A stretch of DNA of 64,000 nt from Caprella mutica (Eukaryota > Arthropoda > Malacostraca > Amphipoda > Caprellidae). The stretch is taken from the NCBI GenBank assembly GCA_947561585.1, contig CANNZV010000508.1, positions 62,001 through 126,000 of the forward strand. Reading direction: 5' to 3'. Positions within the stretch are counted from its first letter, which is position 1, and each line of letters begins with the position of its first letter. The translations under genes and the position numbers were made by a program. The notes under the pieces are model-generated. The model worked only from the letters and a program-made list of their open reading frames with translations. It was not told the origin of the DNA and ran no database searches. This document shows, one piece after another, positions 49,246 through 60,835 of this stretch.

Positions 49246-50468
49246 GGTGTCCGGAAAACGGCCAAGCGGAAAACTGACAGTCACTTACTGAATTTAATGA
49301 CTTTAGTCAGTAATAACATTTTGAATTGAAAAAAAACGACGTTCGCTCTTAGTTAAAAGGAGTTAAGGGAACATTCTTTTTTACTTAGTATACAAAACAA
49401 AAATATAGTTTTTCTTCATTAGAAAAAATACATAAAATATATTATTATATAAATATTACATTATTATTTTTTTCCTAGTTTAACCACCGTATGCACATTA
49501 ACGTGATCCTTACAGTGTGTTTGTTACAGTGTGTCATGTGTCCATATAAATATTACAGTAAAAATCAAATACATGATATAAATCAAAAATAAAACTTTTC
49601 ATAGAAAATACTAGAAGAAGAAGAAACAAAGAAATGATAGTACATATTAGGGACAGAGTACAATTTCTTTGTTTACACAACTCATATCTACATTATCATT
49701 TCATAACGGGTTTAGTGTCTAATTATTTCATTTTTGTTTATAATTTGATAATTGAACAAGTATTCAAGCTTAATATTCGCATGTACTCATTATAAAACAA
49801 CTTCGATCGATTTTTGTGAAATATTTAGAATTTGCAACACAACATCTATGTCTATGATTATCAAACTGATACTACCAACCTAATTCTCTGACAATTTCAC
49901 TCATCGAATTGGATTGCATATAAATTAATAATACTTTTACATATAAATGAAAATTGTAAAAATGAAGGTGTTGATGCTATGGAGAATAAAATTGTAAATG
50001 TAATAAATATTGAACATACATATGAGTGATTTAACATTCACTTAATTTGTAATATACAAGATATAAATTATAAATCTTATAAACATATAAAATCCTATAT
50101 AGACACATAAATATCTACATGTTTTTAAAATGTACGTGATTTAACAAATAAGTTAAAAATAGTAATTATAATTTCTTTGTGTGTACTTAATTTGGTTTGC
50201 TGTGTGTTTGATAAAGTAGCTTTGTTGAAATACTATTTTCCATTGAATATTAAATAATCCAATAATCTATATAATTTAGTTATATCTGTAAAAAATTAAT
50301 GTCTCCTTAATCACTTGACGAATGGCTAACGCTGTTTTTATGAATTAAAATGTTTTTAAAATGTGTTTATCAAAAGTAAAAAATAAATAAATTGCCAATA
50401 AGTGACTGGCAGTTTTCCGCTTCGGCAGTTTTCCGCCTGGCAGTTTTCCGCATGGCAGTTTTCCGTGT
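49246..50468. mobile_element. 1.22-kb inverted-end element with subterminal repeats
   Basis: The left end holds GCGGAAAACTGACAGTCACT and the right end its inverted partner AGTGACTGGCAGTTTTCCGC, about 25 bp with few mismatches. The right end carries four tandem GGCAGTTTTCCGC-type words, the left end two GGAAAAC words. Identical 11-bp sequences ACATAGCCTAG flank the element (49235-49245 and 50469-50479), fitting a target-site duplication. The interior is AT-rich and has no transposase frame, so it is non-autonomous or decayed. I cannot assign a superfamily; the long duplication argues against Tc1/mariner. Confidence 0.65.
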
Positions 50469-50751
50469 ACATAGCCTAGATAGCTATGAAGAGCGAAATA
50501 ATTTTATTTGTTTTTTATACAAATATTATTAAAATTTTTCCTCGATAATATTATGTAGATAATTTTCCTATGGAATTTATTGCATTATACCATCCATAAC
50601 CCGACACAGATGGTATATTTAAAGAAAACTTTACAAGACACGCAAGTATTCCATGTACATTATTGAGTTAATAGTTGATTATAACTCAACTGTTTTAACA
50701 TGGATGTATTTTGTACAACGTACTTAAATATATAAAGGTTATCTAGGTACT

Positions 50752-50935
50752 GCAAGCTAACCAAATATATTGTATATTGACTTATTCTATCTATTTACTT
50801 GGCCACACCTCTATAATTATTACCACTTTTACAATACCATGTGTGACGTCATTTGTTTACATCGTTGCTGAAGACTGGAACAACTTGAATTCGAAACTTA
50901 GTATACGTGTATATCTATTAACTATGTGGGTATAT
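50752..50935 (+). repeat. Dispersed repeat, right half after the insertion
   Basis: Matches 60647-60835: AAGCTAAC, TATTCTATCTATTTACTTG, TGTGACGTCATTTG, TGAAGAC(T/C)GGAA and ATCTATT-ACTATG. Together with 48555-48812 it makes one element interrupted by about 1.94 kb. It includes a perfect TGACGTCA word. Confidence 0.75.
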
Positions 50936-51351
50936 TGAGAGATTATTATATCATTGGCATATGTGAAAATAAAAAAGGAATTTAAATGTGGTTTACTTTC
51001 ATAACAAGAAAATTAATACAGATATCAGAGTATACTATTTATACCCATGAGTTTAAATGTGAAACACAAGTAAATTATCTTAATTGAAATAACAAGAGCC
51101 GCTAAAAACCTGATTAACTCAAAAGAATATACTTTTAATCCTTAATTATCATAGGTAAAGGAATCAATTAATAACACGCCTGAAGATAATCATAAATATT
51201 ATGAAATTAAAACTCGTATTTCAATTAGGTAAAAACTATCACAATAATCTTCATAAATTAGTTAAAGAAATTATTTCATGACTGCATTAAAATAATTTAC
51301 TAATAATAACAAAATAATGAGGGATAGTGTAAGAACATTGTATTTAGTCTC
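50936..51351. other. AT-rich spacer, no gene seen
   Basis: No coding signal or repeat recognised. Confidence 0.5.
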
Positions 51352-51699
51352 TCGGACACTCACAGTACTCGGACACTCACAGTAATCGGACACTCACAGT
51401 ACTCGGACACTCACAGTACTCGGACACTCACAGTACTCGGACACTCACAGTACTCGGACACTCACAGTACTTGGACACTCACAGTACTCGGACACTCACA
51501 GTACTCGGACACTCACAGTACTCGGACACTCACAGTACTCGGACACTCACAGTACTCGGACACTCACAGTACTCGGACACTCACAGTACTCGGACACTCA
51601 CAGTACTCGGACACTCACAGTAATCGGACACTCACAGTACTCGGACACTCACAGTACTCGGACACTCACAGTACTCGGACACTCACAGTACTCGGACAG
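51352..51699. repeat. 17-bp tandem array
   Basis: About 20 units of CTCGGACACTCACAGTA, nearly uniform (AATCGG twice, ACTTGG once). Confidence 0.95.
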
Positions 51700-52076
51700 T
51701 GGGAGTTAACATAGGACATGAACCATCTGACCTTTAGAAATTACTTAGTGACCTATAATGGACTATATAAACGCACTTTCCGGATACTGTGAGTGTTTCT
51801 TTAAAAATTTGTTCAATAACTGTTAAGCTGTCGTTATACTATTTGTACGGGTGTTTTATTACCTTTATTTATTAGATTAGTTTACCCATCAAGGCGATGA
51901 TCGTTCACATCACGGATGTTAAGACAATTGCACAGGTAAAGCTTCTTTACGAAGATGCATTATCATTGATGGGGTAATAATATACACCTGACAAATTCAC
52001 AACATGGAGAAAATGTAGTCAATTTGACCTGAAATTAACACGTGGAGTTAGTCATTTTTGACCTGAAGTGCTGAGA
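51700..52076. other. Spacer, no gene seen
   Basis: No coding signal; leads into the hairpin element at 52077. Confidence 0.5.
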
Positions 52077-52144
52077 AAGTTATGGTGGGGCCATGGAAGA
52101 TTAAATGAAAGTCTCCTTTTAATCTTCTATGGTCCCACTTTAAC
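52077..52144. mobile_element. Short hairpin MITE-like element
   Basis: AAGTTATGGTGGGGCCATGG plus AAGATTAA faces TTAATCTTCTATGGTCCCAC plus TTTAAC. It belongs to the same family as 4116-4186 and 7402-7469, and is the only copy in the right half of the window. Confidence 0.65.
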
Positions 52145-52834
52145 ATTGGTATTATTTCAGAAATAATGCAATACTATATTTAATAAATTTATACATTTAT
52201 AAATTTGAAGTTTTATTTTATATAGCATAATCATAACCGCTCCTGTCATAACTCCAACTAAATTAGCTATTTTTCAGGAGAGGCGTTTTGGTATTTGTAA
52301 TTTACGTATACATTTAATGGTATATCGTTAGGACATTTAGCCTCTCTAGCGGTACATTTTTGAGCTACAATGATGGAACTTGTACAAAATAAATCAGTAT
52401 TTTAAGATTTATATGACTACATAGATAACTCGGAAATACATTTTTTGTGTTTATGAGGTTGCTCTTGCAGCTGAGCGATATGACTATTTAATTACAAAGT
52501 ACTCTTTTTCAGTTAGTGTCATTTATAATCGACATCACATTAGATAATTAAAGGTACAGCCTGTAATTGATGGTGTATACTAATATATCAAATATACTAT
52601 CTACATTGTACTCTCACGTAAAGCATTAGAACATAGAGAGCTAATGAATATAGAGGTCCGGGTACACATTCATGAATCAAACATTCAATTAACTACCAAA
52701 CGTATCAGAGAAATACGGTGGCATGTCTTCGAAACATAGTCGCAAATTATCATCGTCAAGACTTATTATCGATGATAAAATAATCTTCTATCAACATCAT
52801 TTTTTACAATTCTAAATTACTTTCAGCCTATCGT
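52145..52834. other. Spacer, no gene seen
   Basis: No coding signal or repeat recognised. Confidence 0.45.
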
Positions 52835-52965
52835 CTTTCGTCGGACATATTCGACAGAAGAACCCAATGTTAGTGTCTGAAATTATGACATTTTACGATA
52901 AAATGCGATAACTATTTCCCGTAATGGACAATAACAGACGATCTGCCGATTATGAATTTTAAAAT
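52835..52965 (+). repeat. Dispersed repeat with the TCTTTCGTCGGACAT word, copy 2
   Basis: Aligned with 20625-20765 over about 130 bp, with the same order of words (TCGTCTTTCGTCGGACATAT, ATTTTACGATAAAAT, GGACAATAACA, ATCTGCCGAT). Confidence 0.6.
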
Positions 52966-54897
52966 AAATGAAAAAATAGCATAAAAAAATAAATGTGTTG
53001 TAAATAAGTCTATAGCTAGATATTAATACATAATACATATTTATACTTAGAAAATTGGCTAGTTAAGTGTCATTAACACTAATAATTAATCAATTAATGT
53101 TTATTTCTATTTATTTTTTATTTATTTATAAATATAATTTTCAAGACTGAAATTAGAATATGTACACATCTATTCTACAATAAGAGACCAGTAAGTCTGT
53201 CTGTCCGAAGCCTTTCATAATTATAAAGGAAAAACTAATAATTTGCGGCCCTGACTACGGGTCACACTAATATTAATAAATAAATAAAAAAGTTTTAACT
53301 AGTGGCCGTAAAAATAAGTTTCTTAAATCGGAATATGTATTAATTCACGTACTTTCAATCATCAACAGGCACGTAGTAATTAATAATTTCTTAAAGTTCA
53401 GGAGATGCCTCTATAGTTAATAGTAAATCTCACCACCAAATCTCACCACAGGACATTTGTCGCGGTAACAGGATCATTTTAATCCTGTCTCAGGACTTTG
53501 AAACAATAGCAGGGTGTTAAAACACTGACCGGTAATGTGGATTAGGCACCAAGTGTGAATTTTAACGCTTCATTGAAGGAGTTTCAGGTAAAGTCAGCGA
53601 CAAAAAAGACGTTTTAGACTCTGATTCTGTAATTGTAGTCTACCTGTCTTGCTTCCGTTTATATCATCCACAACTTAAAATTGGGGGGAAAAAACCTGAG
53701 TTCAAAGTTAATGTATAAAAAGCGTGAATAGACACTATTTTTTATCAATTACATGAACATTGTGTTTAAAGGTGGTATGAAATTGTTCTTATCAATCAAT
53801 TTTTTCCAGGGTAATTTAAATATGTAAGAATTAATTAATTAATTTAGTAGGGTTTACGTCTGATTCGGAACCAAAGGCCAAAAGGAAATTAAATACAAGG
53901 GACATGTAAGAAGTAGTCGGTAAAGAAAGTGGCTCTATGAACAAAGTCACCTACCACCAGTCGGTGGTAATATATATTATAAATAATCAATTATAAAGTC
54001 ATACGTTAAATAGTCAAACAATTAATTTTCATATCCAATTAAATGACTTTATATATTTATTTAATGTATTGATTAGAGTAATGCCTATTTACTTTATATC
54101 GATTTAGAGCTCATAGGCTTATTTGTATTAACACAATGATTTTGCGCATTTACCAACCGTGTGTTTCGTGAGGAATAAAGGTAATATTGATCCGGAATAT
54201 CGACCAGTAACGGACTTACGGAACACCTCCTTGCGGGGTGACAACTACGCACTGTGTGTACCGCACAGACAGAACTATCTCACTCCTGTGTACTATCGGT
54301 CACAAAATATAATGTAAATGAAAATATTAAGTAACGTAATATAACAAAGCTTTGAAATTATTTATATACTTTTTTGGAGAGTTTTCTACTAAGGAATTAA
54401 ATTAATTAAACTTTTCAAAAAGTTTAGTTTTTCTTTCTAGTGTTATTGTTTAGAAATGAAATAGTCAAAAGTTTTACAATTGAAATTTTATTCCTATATT
54501 CATAAATTTGATATTATTTTTTTAAATTTAAGTGAATAATATCTTTTTTTAAGTTTAAATAAATAATATTTATATATTTTTAAGTTTAAGCAAATAATAT
54601 TCATTCATGAAAAAATTAATCTTTCCTTCTTCACTAATTTATTATAAGATAACTCATACTTACTTTTATGCATTTTAGTATAATCGATAATATCATAAGT
54701 TACTATTAAGTTAATATATTTGATTTTAAAATAAATACCTATCGAATATCAATACCTATAATAAATAATTCGGTATATAATCATTTATTGCCTCGAAAAC
54801 TAGATTTAATGAGTTAGGGCTGAGAGTTCTATAACATTTTCTATGAAATGATTCACATAGAAAACTACTTTTGAGGGTGACTCTCATAAATTATCAA
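52966..54897. other. AT-rich region, no gene supported
   Basis: Near 53180 there is a GTCTGTCTGTCCG word shared with 23275, followed about 80 bases later by GACTACGGG, as at 23345. These are probably fragments of one more dispersed repeat. A GC-richer patch at about 54150-54290 shows no recognisable RNA or coding feature. Confidence 0.4.
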
Positions 54898-54899
54898 TA

Positions 54900-55851
54900 C
54901 GGGATGTTCGCAAAAAAGTAGCCGATTTAAAAGTGTTGTAATTTGTAAACTTGCTAGAATATTGAAATAGGTTTCATTTTAAAGATAAGAATTCCAAGTT
55001 GTATTCCATTCTAAATTAGCATTACATGGCCACCAACAGACTCAATAAACTTATCAAGAAGAAAATAGTGTTTTTTTATCACATTCTGTAGTTATAGAGT
55101 ATTCGCATGGGTTCATTGATGGTATTGCATATAAAACGGTGTTAAAGAAATGTTTTACATGATATGTTGAGTGAAAATGAACAAGAGTTTTCCTTATTTA
55201 TGTCTCAACAGATATATTTTCTCACTGATTCCGTTTCATTTTCGATAATTAAATTTCTCTAGCCATGTTATTGATGTTTCTGTCTTTGTTGTTTTTTCAT
55301 GACCTGAATTTCTTTTATCTAAATTATGAACTGTTCAGTGGACATATCACGTAACGTAATATCATTCAAATATTATTTTACAAAAAAGAGTTCCATATCT
55401 TGCCTTAAATCCATTAATTGTAGTCACCACAGATACATTTCTAAACATCTCCACAGGGGTAAGTTTTCTCTATTCCACTGTTAATTGTGCCTTTCTTGTG
55501 ATAATAAATCGCTGATGAAACTAAAGCTCTATAGATGTGCATATATACCCTCTATACGTATGAATGATATTAAATTAAATTTAAGATTCTCTTCTTTTAA
55601 ATGAAACCGATTTAAATCTTCTAGCTATAATAGTTTAAATATAACAGCTCTTAAAAATCTGCTACTTTTTTCGGCTAGCCATGCTAATACACTATAGAGA
55701 ATTTAATAAAAAATTCATGAAATGCTAAAAAAAATTTCATTAAACTTGTAATTCTTATCATTATAAAATTAAATCTATTTCAATATTCTAGCAATAATAG
55801 TTTATAAAAAACAACCTTTTAAAATCGGCTAATTTTTTTGCGGACACCCTG
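54900..55851. mobile_element. Decayed mariner-type element with ~115-bp inverted ends
   Basis: The left end CGGGATGTTCGCAAAAAAGT and the right end TTTTTTTGCGGACACCCTG are inverted and pair, with indels, for about 115 bp (shared inner words GCTAGAATATTGAAATAG and GATAAGAATT). TA flanks both ends. The interior is about 700 bp, too short and too broken for a transposase. A third, inverted copy of the same end lies inside at about 55565-55690, so two related elements are fused or nested. Confidence 0.7.
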
Positions 55852-55853
55852 TA

Positions 55854-58449
55854 CAAAAAAGTTAATTTTTAGCTCATAGAAAAAAATGAATATGACTCTT
55901 TTGGGCAGATTAATTACTTTTTTTTTCGATTAAAAAGGTTTGATTTAACAGTTTGCTTGAAAATTACAGGAAATAATCATATAAGATATGAGTAACTTTG
56001 TAGATAATTTGAAAGTGATTCAAAAAATATATCGGGCCTTACAACCATTTTAATAAAAGTTACAACAAATGTTTTGAGTACCACGCTTTTTTCATCACAA
56101 TAAAAATGCAAAAACTATGATTTTATTGTTAAAAATAATTACCAATTACCTCTAACAGTACAATATTATTTTATTTATAGAAGAGGAATCAAGATTCCGA
56201 ATCCCAAAACAGGTTAAAACAACTATACGTTTAATCTTGAATTTGATTCACCCTCTTTTCAACAGACGCTTATACATCGAATCAGACTGACTTAATGTTT
56301 CGTATTACTGTTGTTCCTAATCACACATATAAGATTTTCTACTCACTGATATTAACCATGGAATAGGAAATTATATGCTCAAATTTTGTTTAAACTCTCC
56401 TCTGCCCTCATTCTTAAACACAAAGGTAATTTTTGTGTGTGCTAATCATCTGTATTCAGTAATAAATAATGAAAGACTGAAAAACATAATTTTATCCAGC
56501 TTTTTTTCTATATATTGTCTAATGCCTAAACAAATAAGTAGTGATGGCAATATTACTCTTCTAGACAAACCCTTCTTCAACTAGGAGAAAAAGGTTGTTA
56601 TAAAGAAATGGGGCGACCGGTAGTATTATTAGAGTGTTAAATGGCTAAGTCACTTCTTCGTCCATAAGGTACGATTACATACAGCGATTATTGCGATAAT
56701 CTTTCGCGATTGTAGCGATTATCGCTCGGTGCAAAACATTCAAATAGGAATACGTTGAACAAGTGCTCAGCGATTATCATTGAGCGATTATCGTAACAAT
56801 CGTTGGATGCAAAACATAACTTTAGTAACCTTGGTTTCTTAAATGTATATTATTTGAGGAAAGATGACAGGTGAAAAGCGTTTTAGTATTCTACAGCAGA
56901 TGATTTTGAGCCGCTTTCCACTCCGACACTCTTAAAAACTGCATCAATGGTTGCAATGGGCTCCTTTAAAGTTCTCTCTTGATCATAATGTGTTTTTGTC
57001 TCGTAGTTACTTTCCATTGCCTTTACACTATGACCAGTAAGCTCCTTTAGGAAATCTGGTATAATTCACAGTGTATACCTGGGATGGGTCTACTAAAAAA
57101 TCCCCCGGCGTAAAAATCCCCCGAGGAAAAATTCCCCCCGGAATAAATCCCCCGGAAAGCATCAAGCGAAGAAATAATATCCTCAAGTCAAAAATAGAAT
57201 ATGTAATAAAAATTTTCATCCATTTTTCCCAAAAATACATACAAAAGAGGAAAAAGACAATACGAGAAAGAAAATCTTGTACTTGTAGTATCTAATTAAT
57301 TACAACAGTTTGAATAAACAAATATAAAGTTTTTAGACTGTAGCTAACTAACGTTACAAAATTTGAAAATTGTAAATAGGCTGTACAAAACAGAAAGTTT
57401 AAATTGTATGTTATGGCCTTAGTATAGCTTATAAATGAACTGTATTCGTCATATTTTACTACAACATGCGCAGTCTAATAAAAAAATCTTGATATTTGCG
57501 ATTCTTCAGAGGAGTGTTACCAGCACTAAGTTGCTCATAGCAAAATTCCTGAAATGATTGTTTTATTACAAAAGACTTTGACGTAGAAGATTTACTCATT
57601 TAAAATTATATTAAAGTCAACTATACCTTTGATGATTGTGACATTTAATTAACCATACATACACGTAATGTAACATAATATATATACAGTATACACAGTA
57701 GAAAGAAACTAGTTAACTATTGAACTGTAGTGTGATGGTAGATGATTAAAACTAGCGATATACAGTAGAACTATCAATAGACAAACAAGATGCAGAAAAG
57801 TTCAAGCGATGCCATTCAGTTAATATGAATTACTTAAGGATAATTATGGATGGATTATTAAATACATGAAAAAAAAACAATCGTTCGGTATTTAAAAAAA
57901 ACATGAATGCAATAGAATTGAAATTATATTTGATTTACTAATATTGCAATTGAACTAAATATGATATTAGTGAATAGCAGTTTAGTTTTATAAAGTAAAA
58001 ATATATAATAAAATATATAAATGACGCATAAAACATTACGTTCCACAATCTGAGAAGGTAATAATAACTTTGATAGTAATTTTCATGTAATTTTATAGCA
58101 ATTTGATAGTCATTAAAAAGGTAATTTTGTAGTAACTTAATTATAATAATTTTTACAGTAATTTTTACAGTAATTCTTATAGCTATATAATAGCAATACA
58201 ATAGTAATTCATAATGTACTTATTTAAGTAATTCCAAAGTGGAAATATATCATCATATGGAATAATAATTTAAACTAAATTTTCTATTACATCATTCAGT
58301 TAGCTAGAAGCATTGCTATATTTTTTTATTAAGCCAACAGATAGGTCCGACCTGTAGAGTTTGAAAACTGCTCCTCTTAGCAAGTTATTGTTCAAAATTA
58401 GCTAATTGTACATAGCGGAGTGAAAATTTATGGTTTACAAATAATGTTT
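55854..58449. other. Region with two short-word clusters, no gene supported
   Basis: At 56671-56816 GCGATTAT recurs four times together with a twice-occurring TGCAAAACA word. At 57094-57158 AAATCCCCCGG-type words recur four times. Both resemble subterminal repeats of DNA transposons, but no partner end was found. Frames at 56375-56584, 57028-57295 and 57938-58201 have no recognised product. Confidence 0.4.
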
Positions 58450-58600
58450 TTAAAGGTCCCCTCCACTCTAATTTTTTTTATATCTCTATTCATTAGAACT
58501 AAGGTTACTGATTATAAAACTGCAAACCATTTCAAATTTGGTTCTATAGTTTTATTATAATATGTAATTTAAGATTTTTTCCGTTCTTTCTACTACAGGG
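58450..58600 (+). repeat. Dispersed repeat, short copy 3
   Basis: Shares with 25665-25960 the words CATTAGAACTAA, TTACTGAT-ATAAAACTGCAAA, TTTCAAA-TTGGTTC and TTATTATAATATGTA, then diverges. Confidence 0.6.
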
Positions 58601-58702
58601 CCTTAGAAGATGTGGTTCATATGATATAAGACAATATATGTTTAATATAATGATACTTTCTTTTCCATCAAAGTGGTGTATCTATGATGACAATTGATGC
58701 AT

Positions 58703-58757
58703 TAGAAGTGTTTCTAATTCGCAATTTAAAAATGTCGTTTCTGATGGGACACAGTGT
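58703..58757. repeat. Isolated terminal repeat of the mariner-type element
   Basis: AAGTGTTTCTAATTCGCAAT, then TTAAAAATG, then TGATGGGACACAGTGTAT matches the right terminal repeat at about 60140-60182. It is inverted relative to the left end at 58870. It lies outside the element itself. Confidence 0.55.
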
Positions 58758-58869
58758 ATGTATTTTATGGTCCATTTACTGTATTTTAGGTCTAATAGAC
58801 TGATAGTCAATAACTTAATCATTATATTCAATCATTGGCTGCAGCAAAACTCATCAAAATCATATTATT

Positions 58870-60182
58870 CATTATACGCTGTGTTCCATCAGATGCAAAT
58901 TAGAAACACTTAAAATAAGTCAAACACCATTAGAGATACATCACTTTGTAGGAAAAGAAAGGGATTTTATTATTATTAAACATTTATTCTCTTATATCAT
59001 ATGAGGCACATTTCCTGAGGTCCTACACAAGTTGTTGAAAATGACCCCCTGCAGTCTAAAGACAGAACGACGCACACTTCAGATCATTCTTGCATACTTT
59101 CTTGAGTCTTCTTGTTATATATTTGAGCGAAGCTTTGAACACATTGTATAAGAGACTCGTTGGAATATGTTTTTTGTTATATGAACTCGAGTTTGTGAAG
59201 CAGCCCATAAGTGGAAGTCCAAAGAATTGAGATCTTGACTGTGTGCTGAACAGAAATTTTATTTCCGTGTTTCTGATAATCACTCAACCTCGAAACTTTT
59301 CCTTGAAAATTCTGGAGCTGCATTTGTGCAATGTGATCTTGCATCCACCAAAGTGAAGAAGTTGCGGCCTGGCCCAAATAATGTGCTGGAGCAATCAGAG
59401 TTTTGAAACACCATTAACCGATGACAAGTTGCCATATTCGTTAAGGAATGCTTGAACAATTGGAACCATTCCATTAATAGTTGCAACGAAGATCATTACC
59501 TTAGCATCATACCTATCATTTGTTTTCCAGATATTCCGAGGATTTTCATTCGTATTTTTTCGATGTGTTTTTGATGGAGGCAAATTAACTTCTCGACTGT
59601 CCAAACGATTCAATTGGCAATGTTGGATAGTTGCTGCATAATCCACTCACAAAACTGCTATTTATGTGGTTTTTGTTAATGGTCGAACTGAAGTTCAACG
59701 ATAAAAACGGCAACTAAATGAATGTATGACGATCCTCCATCACGTTGTTTTGGTGTGGATGAAATCTGCTGAAAAGCTTTTCTGAGAGAAAAACTAGTGG
59801 GTTTTTCAAAGAAACTCTCCACCTCCTGAATAGCAGTTTGTGTTTTTTTGGTATTGTTTTCATTTGTTTTTTCTTGAGAATAGAACCAGTTTCATTGAAT
59901 AGACCACGAACTCTTGTGAACTCTTTCAAGTGGTAAGATTTAGCCACCCTTCCATTTACCTTGGGAAAGCATGAATTTTCGGCGTACTGTTGAAGAAGAA
60001 GGTGTTCTGGCAAACTACAGAGTACAGGACGATGCATTTCTTCTCAAATTCAAAAACATTTTAAAATTGAAGAACAATGCAAATATTAATAGGGTGATAG
60101 AAATGGCTTATACATAATACGACTTGAAGCAATTTAATTTCTCCCATTTCGCAATTTAAAAATGACAATTTTGATAGAATAC
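58870..60182 (-). mobile_element. Degenerate mariner-like transposon
   Basis: The left end (CGCTGTGTTCCATCAGATGC plus AAATTAGAAACACT) and the right end at about 60140-60182 (TTCGCAATTTAAAAATGACA plus ATTTTGATAGAATACAGTGT) are inverted repeats. The left copy is shorter by an internal deletion. Between them lies the broken transposase reading frame on the minus strand. The total of about 1.3 kb is the usual mariner length. The element is inactive. Confidence 0.75.
59020..60040 (-). pseudogene. Broken mariner-type transposase
   Basis: The enzyme would cut and paste DNA through a DDE/DDD catalytic triad. Here the reading frame is scattered over five short minus-strand pieces. The amino-terminal piece (about 60037-59714) has an F-N-E-T-G-S-I stretch like the helix-turn-helix part of arthropod mariner-type transposases. 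A piece at about 59646-59395 has an AKVMIFVATINGMVPIV stretch resembling the V-M-V-W-x-x-x-x-x-G-x-x-P strand. A piece at about 59377-59177 has LWWMQDHIAQMQLQNF, the W-Q-Q-D-x-A-P-x-H region with the Asp kept but the GAPAH part lost. The usual carboxyl-terminal GGHF is recognisable near 59040. Frameshifts and stops exclude function. Confidence 0.75.
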
Positions 60183-60399
60183 AGTGTTCAAGCATGTCAA
60201 AAGCAATTAAAAATAATCAAATAATTGACATTTCTTCAATTTGGAGGATTAATCCATATATTTTTATTAATCCGTAGATATATTTTTAAAAAGTTCAGAC
60301 CTCAAGGGGGGGGGGGGGTGGCATCTGCCCCAAATGCCCCCCCCCCCTTGTATACGTGCCTGCGTGACACTGATTAAAACGAGTGACGTCACACTAGTA
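60183..60399. other. Spacer with facing G and C runs
   Basis: A run of G (about 60306-60317) and a run of C (about 60339-60349) are separated by about 20 bases and could pair. No gene is seen. Confidence 0.55.
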
Positions 60400-60835
60400 A
60401 TTTCAAAATAAAAATTGTGCTATTATTGAGTTAAATGTGCATTTTCATGGAAATCATCTTAATAAAAGATTATTTTTATCACGTTTACACTCTATTCACA
60501 TATAATTTTCAGCTAAATAGCCTTCAAAATCTCCAGTAGAGTAAAGGAGACTGAAGGATTTAAAACACATTTACATTTATCTGATTAAATTAGAATTTTT
60601 ATTGAAAATTTCATTCGTCAAAATGTGCTTAAAATAAAAGCTAACGAAACCTATTTTTTATTGACATATTCTATCTATTTACTTGTCGTACCTATATAAT
60701 TCTCTTTTTAAAATTATTTGTTTGATTTTGTGTGACGTCATTTGCTTACATAGTTTCTGAAGACCGGAATCAAGTTCACCGTCAAAAAATGTGCAACTTA
60801 GCTATACTTTTCTATCTATTCACTATGGCTTCGAC
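60400..60835 (+). repeat. Dispersed repeat, uninterrupted copy
   Basis: This copy is continuous where the copy at 48555-50935 is interrupted, so it shows the empty-site structure. It contains TGTGACGTCATTTG near 60736. It ends about 800 bp before the lectin gene. No coding frame is visible. Confidence 0.75.
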
